From Liolophura sinensis (Eukaryota > Mollusca > Polyplacophora > Chitonida > Chitonidae), in NCBI RefSeq assembly GCF_032854445.1, contig NC_088302.1:7435338-7499337 (forward strand): 64,000 nt of DNA, in the 5' to 3' direction. Positions within the stretch are counted from its first letter, which is position 1; every line of letters begins with the position of its first letter. This document shows positions 57,766 through 64,000 of the stretch, one piece after another. The notes under the pieces are model-generated. The model did not search any database. It was not told the DNA's origin and saw only the letters and a program-made list of their open reading frames with translations. The translations under genes were made by a program, and so were the position numbers.

Positions 57766-60700
57766 TTCGATTAGAGTTTTATGCCGCACTCGAAAAAAAT
57801 ATTGTTTATACGACGGCCACCCGCGTTATGCTGGGAGGAAACGTGGCAGGGTAAAACCCACTACCATCCGCAGGTTGCTGGAAGACCTTCCCACGTACGG
57901 CAACAAAACCCTCATATAAGTGAAATGTTCTTGAGCATTGTGTTAAACACCACATATAACTAAGTAAGCAACATAGCCAACCAAAGATTATTACATGTAT
58001 ACAGAATTCCAAGCTTGTTCACCTTTCTGGTTCGATGAACTCTTGAGGTAAACCGTATAGCCAGTTTGTCGTTGCGAGATTCCTCGTGAAATAACTGCAC
58101 ATAAAAACAATGCTTAAGTGTGGAGAGACGCGCCATTCTTTCCAACAGATTCAATAGTTAAGAGTTTATAGCATGGAGCTAAATGATAACGAATTCAATT
58201 CATAAATGTTGTCACAACGAACACTTTGTGACGTGACCAAATTCTTTTTTCTGTTGTTCAGTTCGTTCAAGCAGAGGCATTCATTGTCATGATTGGTGAC
58301 GTTTACCCCCGAATGCTCCGCTCGTCTCCCCGGAAGGAAATCGTCGTGGGGGTCATCTGCCTGGTCTGGTTTCTTCTGGGTCTCTCCATGGTTACAGAGG
58401 TGTGGAAAACTGCATTACTTTCATGTACCTTACATTACAGCGACTGTTGCTTGGACATACGAGGTGTCAAAACTGGTCTTGAACAAGGAATTTCTACATC
58501 CACGGCTTTCACAGCTTGTGGGGCCTTGGTAACAGTAAGCGGTCGACGATGCGCGTGGGGCCTTGGTGACAGTAAACAGTCGACGATGAACGTGGGGTCT
58601 TGGTAGCAGTAATCGGTCGATGCGCGTGGGGCCTTAGTAACAGTAAGCGGTCGACGATGCGCGTGGGGTCTTGATGGCAGTAAGCGGTCGATGATGCACG
58701 TGGAGCCGTTTTCGCTGTCTAATGTTCGTTGAAGATCACTTGACTTTCACCAATATCGAGCAAATGTTTGCGTAACATATGGAACAGTTTGTTTGAATTT
58801 TAATAAATTGCCAAATAAGCCAGTTAACACCCACTGGGAACGTTAGTGTCCACGATGTCCAAGCTGACAATCGTGTACCATACACAGGAACAGCGCTATA
58901 GTGGTGGAGAGATAAGAGTGTCCCTCTTGTTATATCTACATTTTTTTGTTCTATTTATCTGATTGTTGTTTAACGCCACATTCAGGAGTTTCGATGAATA
59001 TGATGTCGGTCAGTTTTATAGGTGGAAAGAATATTATCACCAAAACCCCGCAATCAGTGTTTAACATAAATACCATCAGCAATTTTTTGATGGAAGTAAA
59101 TTAAATAATGCTGAACTCGTCTTGTTCTTCAGGGAGGAATTTATGTAGAACAGCTGTTTGAGTGGTACTGTGCTGGACGGATTATCATGCTGATTGTGGC
59201 ACTGGAGTGTTTTGTTATCTCCTATGTCTACGGTGAGAACACAGCTTACTTCTATCCTTAGTAAGAGCCTCTCTGTCGTACATCATGCCGGGTTATTATG
59301 TTGATTGTGGAACTGACGTGTGTGGTTATCTCCTATGACAACGGTGAGAACACAGCTTACTTCTATCCTTAGTAACAGTGTCTCTGTCGTACATCTTGTC
59401 GGGTTATTATGTTAATTGTGGAACTACAGTGTGTGGTTATCTCCTGTGTCTACGGTGAGAACACAGCGTACTTCTATCCTTAGTAAGAGTCTCTCTGTCG
59501 TGCAGTCTATCTACGGTGAGAACATAGCTTACTTCTATACTTGTCTCTCTGTCACACATCATGACGGATTATCATGTTGATTGTGGTACTAGAGTGTCTC
59601 GTTATCTCCAATGCTTGCAGTGAGAACACAGCTTACTTCTATCCTTAGTAACAGTCTCTCTGTCACACATCATGTCGGATTATCTGGTACTGGATTGTTT
59701 GGTTATCACCTATGTCTGCGGGGAGAACATAGCTTACTTCTATCTTTGGTAACAGTCTCTCTGTCACAAATCATGTCGGATTATCTGGTACTGGATTGTT
59801 TGGTTATCACCTATGTCTGCGGGGAGAACATAGCTTACATTCTATCTTTAGTAACATTCTCTGTCACACATCATGTCGGATTATCTGGTACTGGATTGTC
59901 CGGTTATCATCTATGTCAGCGGTGAGGAGACAACTTCTTTTCTTCGTAATAGTCCCTCTGTCATATATCATGACTCAATATCGGGTTGATTTTTATTTTT
60001 CAATTAATGCTTATAAATTGGGCCTTACTAAAAAGTATCTATGAGTAAATTATAAAAATATTGGAACGTAGACAACAATAACAGAAATAACCAGTGATCG
60101 CGCTTTTCCCGATCTTTTTGCTTGTACTTCAGGGCAAAAGTCAAGTTAACATATTTTCTGCAATTATGTAATTGAATGAAATAGTATTTTTCCTTCATTC
60201 ATTTGGTCACAGATACAAGAAGTTAAATTCAACGAAGCAATTGATGTTTCTGTACCTTTGTGAGTTTGGTTGTATTGATTTGGTTACAGGTATAAATCGA
60301 TTACAGCGTAACCTGGAGTATATGTTGGGCTTTCGACTTATTCCTTACTTTAAGGTCTGCTGGACTGTGATTACCCCTCTTTTCGCTGGGGTAAGAAAGA
60401 AATTCCTAATTATATCAGATTATTATTTCAGAACGCATCAATTTCCAATGCTGCCTTGTAGACTTATGGGTGAATTCCATACTTTTTACTTCAATTGAGC
60501 ATTTAAATTATTTTGGCAGTGTATTTATTTATTTGATTTCATACGACTGCAGCCAGCATTATGATTCTTAGGAAACCCGGTAGAGTCTTGAGGAAACCAC
60601 AAGTACGGCCGTTCGGTAATGTACCGGGAACTTATAAGGCTATTTTGTCCTCGCTTAAACTATAGCGTTTTACGATGTAATTTAACCATAAATCTCCGTG

Positions 60701-61804
60701 TTTTGTCTCGCTCAGTTTCTGTTCATCATGGATATAGTGTTGTACCCAGAACAAACCTATAACCGTAAGTTCCTGAGATACCACTTTCCGGGCTGGGCCA
60801 TAGGCATCGGTTGGGCCCTAGCTTCACTAGCTATCGTCTGTATTCCTGGAGTCATGGTGTATCGTGTGCTGACTGCTAAAGGGACACTACTGGAGGTAAG
60901 AACACGAGTACATTGTCTAAACAGCTGCAGTCGAACATGTTGAATCATTGTGACAAACATTGTACCTACTTTACAGTGATGATTAGTGATCCTATTACAC
61001 ATTAATTCACACAGGAAGAAAAGATTTGTCCTTCTTCCAGAATTTTGTTATCATGTATTCCAAGTCGTCTAATTAGATCAAAATGTAGCTTTAAAGGCTT
61101 TGCTATGCGGATAAAGAAATTGGGTCACAGTAGAAAAGCAATATGTATTCGATAAGAATGAATGAACGGAAAACTTATTGAGGCTTAACTGCTATCTAAT
61201 GTTGAGAACATTTTGTATGAGAATCTCCAGTTTATGAAATTATGTTGGTACCGGCAACACCTGGGTCTCGTTATAACTCAATCCAAAAAGTCATATCATG
61301 CGGATATAGTCTTCTGTGTAATTTGACTAGGTTTAGAGATGTTCGTGGATGTCAACTCCCTGGCGAAACCGTATTTGTAGTCACGTGTATTCACTTTATT
61401 CTGAGTGGTGGAGAGGATGATTGATGTCCAGAAGTTGCGAGTATTCTCGTGGGGAACCATCGAACTTCATCAGGTGCCTGACAAACCTCCAGACGGTTTA
61501 TTTGTCCGCAGCGGGAAGCCAAGAGTTTGATATTATTGTTTACTCAGAAACAAAACATAGCGGCTAAGACTGCCACCGACAGCTGTGGCGTAATGTGTTT
61601 CTTTATTACCTCTTACTTTTGCCTTCATAGTTAGTATTCAGTATATATGTTACTGACCCATTATTCTTGTAGAGGCTGAGATCTCAAGCAAAACCCTGTT
61701 TTAACACAGTGGAGAGAAACCGTGATAAAGGCTGTCTAGGGGATTCACCGAGCGAAAAAGACGTGGAAAAGAATCCTGCAGAGCTTTCTGGTCTGATGGA
61801 GTAA
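44550..61804 (+). CDS. SLC6-family Na+/Cl--dependent transporter, 13 exons
   Basis: Twelve-helix plasma-membrane symporter of the neurotransmitter/amino-acid (SLC6) family, importing a small substrate with Na+ and Cl-. Thirteen exons join into 595 residues, a normal length. TM1 has [10 protein letters not shown]; the residue where monoamine carriers have Asp is Gly (VGAGVGFGN), which puts it in the amino-acid/GABA/taurine/creatine group. Extracellular loop 2 has the paired Cys ([12 protein letters not shown]) and five N-glycosylation sequons. TM6 keeps Gln and Ser (GIQVFFSF), TM7 has NAGTS with Ser at the chloride site, and TM8 has GIDSQ (Na2 site). The usual SYNK after TM6 reads SCNK. The exact substrate cannot be told from this. 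The start has A at -3 and G at +4, and an in-frame TAA lies at 44535. Only 8 residues precede the TM1 Trp, so the cytoplasmic N-terminus is very short. Confidence 0.95.
44776..44832 (+). mobile_element. SINE family A, 3' end only
   Basis: AATGCTGGCCGTGGTCGAAT, AAGTGAAATATTCTCG and AAATAAATATT, 100 bp into SLC6 intron 1. Confidence 0.75.
45376..45425 (+). mobile_element. SINE family A, 3' end only
   Basis: CTAAGTGAAATATTCTTGAG then TACGGTGTGAAGCACAATTC. Confidence 0.7.
45577..45818. repeat. 33-bp minisatellite, ~7 copies
   Basis: Unit GTGTCACAAATAACTAATGA plus TCACACATGGACT in SLC6 intron 1. As 33 is a multiple of 3, it yields an open frame of 81 codons that I do not regard as a gene. Confidence 0.95.
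45840..50189. other. SLC6 intron 1, no further gene recognised
   Basis: Only short frames without domains. A full palindromic CRE-like TGACGTCA sits at 47938-47945 in a GC-richer patch (47920-48025). Its function, if any, is unknown. Confidence 0.4.
50190..50410 (+). mobile_element. SINE family A with head
   Basis: GTCTCTGTGGCCGACGGGGT (head), AATGCGGTCGCTGTGAGTTC (B-box region), GCAGCAACCTGTGAGG, then GTGAAATATTCCTGAATACG and AAATAAATTAATAA. A short internal deletion removes the AAGTCCAGCTC segment. Confidence 0.88.
50461..50805 (+). mobile_element. SINE family B, full length
   Basis: tRNA-like head GGCTCATTTGGTAGAGAATC with a B-box GGTCAATCCC, middle TATCAGTATAATGGCTCGGG, end GGACTCCTTCGTCGTCATAT and TACGACGTTAAACCCTAAGC. 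Orientation is opposite to the copies at 32388 and 39225. SLC6 intron 1. Confidence 0.9.
51478..51609 (+). CDS. SLC6 exon 2 (TM2)
   Basis: 132 bases: [20 protein letters not shown] then [20 protein letters not shown] and PLFQ. Acceptor TTTCCAG, donor CAAG|GTAATC. Confidence 0.95.
52098..52368 (+). CDS. SLC6 exon 3 (TM3 and glycosylated loop)
   Basis: Includes [20 protein letters not shown] (TM3) and [14 protein letters not shown], followed by sequons NST, NAT, NWT, NAS and NVS before EYW. Donor GGGA|GTAAGT, phase 2. Confidence 0.95.
52771..52903 (+). CDS. SLC6 exon 4 (TM4)
   Basis: [20 protein letters not shown] then [20 protein letters not shown] and LSGK. Acceptor ATATCCAG, donor AAG|GTGAGG. 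Confidence 0.95.
53078..53212 (+). CDS. SLC6 exon 5 (TM5)
   Basis: [20 protein letters not shown] then [20 protein letters not shown] and LASVQ. RG.TL.GA..GI is a family signature. Acceptor GATTTCAG, donor CAG|GTACGT. Confidence 0.95.
53795..54200. repeat. Degenerate ~60-bp tandem repeat, ~7 units
   Basis: Units share ATCGCTAATGTC, CTCCATCGGTCAGTGAAGGT, CGTGTCTTGT and ACATCTGATAAT with heavy drift. SLC6 intron 5, so an old array. Confidence 0.75.
54488..54591 (+). CDS. SLC6 exon 6 (TM6)
   Basis: [20 protein letters not shown] then [14 protein letters not shown] plus AA. The Cys of SCNK replaces the near-universal Tyr of this motif. Donor GAA|GTAAGT. Confidence 0.93.
54820..54908 (+). mobile_element. 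SINE family A, 3' half
   Basis: TCCTCCCACCATAATGCTGG, CGTCGTCGTATAAGTGAAAT, GTAAAACACCAATCAAATAA. Intact tail. SLC6 intron 6. Confidence 0.9.
55291..55415 (+). CDS. SLC6 exon 7 (TM7)
   Basis: [20 protein letters not shown] then [20 protein letters not shown] and S. The Asn and Ser of NAGTS are chloride/Na1 ligands in the family. Acceptor GATACAG, donor TCAG|GTGAGC. Confidence 0.95.
56169..56281 (+). CDS. SLC6 exon 8 (TM8)
   Basis: [20 protein letters not shown] then [28 protein letters not shown] and the G.DSQ sodium-site motif are intact. Acceptor CTCCCCAG, donor CAG|GTAACG. Confidence 0.95.
56556..56652. repeat. 25-bp tandem repeat, ~4 copies
   Basis: Unit GTCCCTTGTCGATCAGTCAA plus TCACT. 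SLC6 intron 8. Confidence 0.9.
56838..56962 (+). mobile_element. SINE family A, 5' half
   Basis: Head GGCCTCCGTGGCCGATTGGC, then GCGTGCTAACCCAGCACACT, GAATGCGGTCGTT and CAACAACCTGCGGATTGCC. The 3' part is missing. Confidence 0.85.
57709..57962 (-). mobile_element. Chimeric SINE family A with expanded (ATTT)n and an inverted tail
   Basis: The tail microsatellite has ~15 ATTT units (57709-57770). The minus-strand body follows (TTTTATGCCGCACTCG, CGCGTTATGCTGGGAGGAAA, CCGCAGGTTGCTGG). At 57911 it switches to a plus-strand 3' end (ATATAAGTGAAATGTTCTTG, GTTAAACACCAC). SLC6 intron 8. Confidence 0.85.
58262..58399 (+). CDS. SLC6 exon 9 (TM9)
   Basis: [20 protein letters not shown] then [20 protein letters not shown] and LSMVTE. 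Acceptor TTGTTCAG, donor GAG|GTGTGG. Confidence 0.94.
58505..58705. repeat. ~37-bp tandem repeat, ~5 copies
   Basis: Unit GTGGGGCCTTGGTAACAGTA plus AGCGGTCGACGATGCGC. SLC6 intron 9, about 100 bp after exon 9. Confidence 0.88.
58951..59032 (-). mobile_element. Old SINE family A fragment
   Basis: CTATTTATCTGATTGTTGTT, TAACGCCACATTCAGGAG and GTCGGTCAGTTTTATAGGTG follow the family order with many changes. Confidence 0.5.
59133..59232 (+). CDS. SLC6 exon 10 (TM10)
   Basis: [20 protein letters not shown] then [13 protein letters not shown] plus G. Its last ~55 bases and donor (TACG|GTGAGA) are copied several times in the following intron; the first copy is the functional one because only it has the acceptor (TTCTTCAG). 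Confidence 0.94.
59178..59935 (+). repeat. ~100-111-bp minisatellite derived from SLC6 exon 10
   Basis: The unit begins inside exon 10 (CGGATTATCATGCTGATTGT), includes the donor (TACGGTGAGAAC) and ~50 bp of intron (CACAGCTTACTTCTATCCTT). Spacing is 111 bp for the first copies and 100-101 bp for the last. About 7 units. Some keep GGTGAGAAC, while two carry GGGGAGAAC and have lost the GT. Confidence 0.93.
60290..60390 (+). CDS. SLC6 exon 11 (start of TM11)
   Basis: [20 protein letters not shown] then [13 protein letters not shown]. Acceptor GGTTACAG, donor GGG|GTAAGA. Confidence 0.94.
60523..60605 (-). mobile_element. Old SINE family A fragment
   Basis: TTTATTTATTTGATTTCATA, GACTGCAGCCAGCATTATG and AACCCGGTAGAG; internal deletion near the start. 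SLC6 intron 11. Confidence 0.6.
60716..60895 (+). CDS. SLC6 exon 12 (TM11-TM12)
   Basis: [20 protein letters not shown], then [20 protein letters not shown] and [20 protein letters not shown]. Acceptor CTCGCTCAG, donor GAG|GTAAGA. Confidence 0.95.
61673..61804 (+). CDS. SLC6 exon 13 (cytoplasmic tail)
   Basis: [20 protein letters not shown] then [20 protein letters not shown] and LME, stop TAA at 61802-61804. Hydrophilic and poorly conserved, as usual for SLC6 tails. Acceptor TTCTTGTAG. Confidence 0.88.
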   Translation, partial: RLRSQAKPCFNTVERNRDKGCLGDSPSEKDVEKNPAELSGLME

Positions 61805-61820
61805 TGTGAATGCCGGGCTG

Positions 61821-62075
61821 AATAAAGGGAGACCACTCGCTATGAGACGACGAAATACCAGAGTTGTGCGGTGTGGAATTTAGTGTGTGGAAAGCTCGTG
61901 AGTGGAGCTTGATGTAGAAATAATATGTTCATGTGATATTCAAATCCTGGATATGTTTTTCATTTGTTATTCAGTTAAACGTGTAGTCAGCTTATAACCA
62001 GTATATCTCCAGAATTAGGTCCAGGCGCTACATTCATTGGAGGTCTCACATACCAGAGTCTTAGTTCGGAATAAA
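61821..62075 (+). terminator. Candidate polyadenylation signals of SLC6
   Basis: AATAAA occurs at 61821-61826 (17 bases after the stop) and again at 62070-62075. The second would give a more usual 3' UTR of about 290 bases. Confidence 0.4.
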
Positions 62076-63344
62076 ATGCAAGTGATTACAGATGCTAGCT
62101 AACAAACAAGGGGAAGTTTAATGGAAGTGAAGGCCGATCTGAAGAAAACCTAAAAGTGGCATTAACTAAATTCATTTGCTGGAATCTTATTTCATTTTGA
62201 CTGATAAAATTAAGTGCTTAGGTAATTATGCTGTTATGTTTACGTGGGGAATCATTGTAAAAATATTATTGTCTTACATTATTAATTAACACTCTTGAAC
62301 GTATTGGCTCCAACCATCGTAATTCTACAGCTTGGTATTTGATGTAGTTTACAGTTGTATCTACCGCGTATATTTACATACCACTTTGGTATGTATGTGC
62401 ATCGTGCTGCTAAAATCACCAAAATACACGCTTAACCTTCTCTGCTAAAAAAAAAAAAACATTTCACCATGGGGGACAAATCGTTTAAAAATTTCATGGA
62501 TCGTATTGCTACCAAATTTTAATGGATTCGCGCTCAACCTGTGCAGCATACAATCAGACAAAGACAGACAAGTAAACGTCTCCAAAAGATAACCTCCTGT
62601 GCCGAAGGCAATATTAAATCGAGAATAACATAATGATTTTGGTTGAATAACACTTAATTTCTTCATCGTATTAACAAGCACATGATACATTCCGCTTACC
62701 TTGTTGTACCTTTTGAAGACATTCGCCACAGTTAAAATTTGACTTCCACTTTTATTCAGTAGAATAACATATCACCTCCATTCATGCCTCCATCCACGGA
62801 GAGATCCTCGTTGTGTCCGCCAGCTTGGAAGACATCAGGACCTGTTACTCTGTCAGTTTTCAAATGTAAATATTGTAGCTGTTACTTAAATGTTTTTTTC
62901 ATATTTTTCTTTATTTCATTATGACGATCATTGATTGTAAAATTCTTTAATTAGTACAACTATTGCCTATTTTTTTCGCTCCCTGCTTTAGTCGAAATCG
63001 TGCTGACAAAACTCTTAATACTCACACTGATTGGGTTCAAAATTACTGCTATTCAGACTTTGATTTTTTGTTTGAAAACGCATCGTTGCATGTCTGTTAG
63101 GGAACAATATGGTGCATACTTGTCAGCTGGAATGAGCATGTGTCGTCACACATACTCTTTATTTAAAAAATTACATATCAAATATAAAATATTGGTTTTC
63201 TATGTTAAATGCTTTAAGGTAATTTTTTAATTGTCACGATTATCAAAGCTTATGAAGTACACAAATTATTTGTATTTACGCATCATGGTTGTGTTTTCAT
63301 TCAGCAATTCCCGTAGCGCTATGAAAAACTGGCCTCCAAATAAG

Positions 63345-63545
63345 GCTTAAGCCATGGTATTAGGGGCTGTTTTATTTTCTTCTATTTAAGCACTTTCATG
63401 AGCAGTTAAAATAAAACCCTAATTGAAGTTAACTGACTACAGGCCGTACTTCACCGGTTACGTGTAATCATTTGCAAACTATCACACTGCCGTCGCTGCT
63501 CTGGTTTTACTCTCTATAACGTAGCAGTGTTTCACAGCTGAGAAT
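63345..63545. repeat. Dispersed repeat family R copy 4
   Basis: GCCATGGTATTAGGGGCTGT, TAAAATAAAACCCTAATTGA, GTACTTCACCGGTTACGTGT and CTGGTTTTACTCTCTATAAC. Best matched by 31205-31370. Confidence 0.6.
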
Positions 63546-64000
63546 GTGCTTTGTTTAACTTAATTCTAGATGCGTTCTTCAGTTATGTAGAAACCAGCAA
63601 GGCTCTCCAATACGCTTTAATTCTGCCCATCGTCTATTGCGGTGAATAGATTATTTGCATCCATGCTTTAATGCTAAATTCTGACGTCGGCAGAATTATA
63701 TAAAGAGTTCCATGGCGACCGACTAACCCATGACAAATTTGTACCTTGTGGGAGTCAGTAGGACCTCATTTCATTTCCCACTCTTAGATACAATACGAAT
63801 TCAGATTTATTATTTTGCATCTTATTATTTTGCATTTTTGTGCACAAATATTTCAATTTCCGAGTCGTTGAGCATTAGTGGATAGACCAATGCCTGTCAG
63901 TAATGAACAAGTATGTGTCGTGTGGTGTCTTTTGCATGGCGTTTATTGATGCAGCACTATAAATATGTGAGTATATGTCGATTTTCTGCAAGGAGACACC

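Larger units (their letters stand above)
61805..64000. other. 3' flank of SLC6, no further gene recognised
   Basis: AT-rich, with short frames only. Contains the family R repeat at 63345-63545. Confidence 0.5.

Noticed and set aside
59260-59930. Tandem copies of SLC6 exon 10 as mutually exclusive exons
   Set aside because: The copies lack the exon start and acceptor. The only acceptor-like site (CTATCCTTAG) would bring an in-frame TAA at once.

Overview
This is nuclear DNA of an invertebrate animal, most likely a lophotrochozoan such as a mollusc or brachiopod. The evidence is intron-rich genes with GT-AG introns, a dense population of tRNA-headed SINEs with an (ATTT)n tail, several families of short inverted-repeat elements, and many minisatellites inside introns. 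There are no bacterial-type operons, phage genes, CRISPR arrays or rRNA genes. The species call is an inference from the repeat style, not from a database match.

Two protein genes can be rebuilt exon by exon and are divergently transcribed, about 17.3 kb apart start to start. (1) A complete 14-exon mitochondrial aldehyde dehydrogenase (ALDH2 type) lies on the minus strand, with the start codon at 27244 and the stop at 7886. All junction phases agree and the catalytic residues are present. Exon 2, however, is one base short (104 instead of 105), which breaks the frame as written. (2) A complete 13-exon SLC6 sodium/chloride-dependent transporter (amino-acid/GABA/taurine/creatine-like branch, 595 aa) lies on the plus strand, 44550 to 61804. 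The two proteins are not known to act together, and I see no shared pathway in the sequence.

Layout: 1-582 is a 34-bp minisatellite. 583-7885 is the 3' flank of ALDH2, with a ~240-bp palindromic element at 3771-4014. 7886-27244 is ALDH2, whose introns hold 41-bp, 72-bp, 32-bp and 24-bp tandem arrays and several SINE and MITE copies. 27245-44549 is intergenic and repeat-rich. It holds a MITE with ~45-bp terminal repeats, a nest of insertions around 31.7-32.8 kb (including a 225-bp TA-flanked DNA transposon remnant that still encodes a short helix-turn-helix-like peptide), and a 2.1/2.6-kb tandem segmental duplication at 34.4-39.2 kb built around a 25-bp satellite. 44550-61804 is the SLC6 gene, with a minisatellite in intron 10 that copies the end of the preceding exon together with its splice donor. 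61805-64000 is the 3' flank.

The most interesting structure is how the repeats arise. A minisatellite appears to be grown from a SINE body, another is grown from an exon-intron boundary, and two neighbouring arrays share the same 41-bp period and a recognisably related unit. I do not see a convincing novel multi-gene system in this window.
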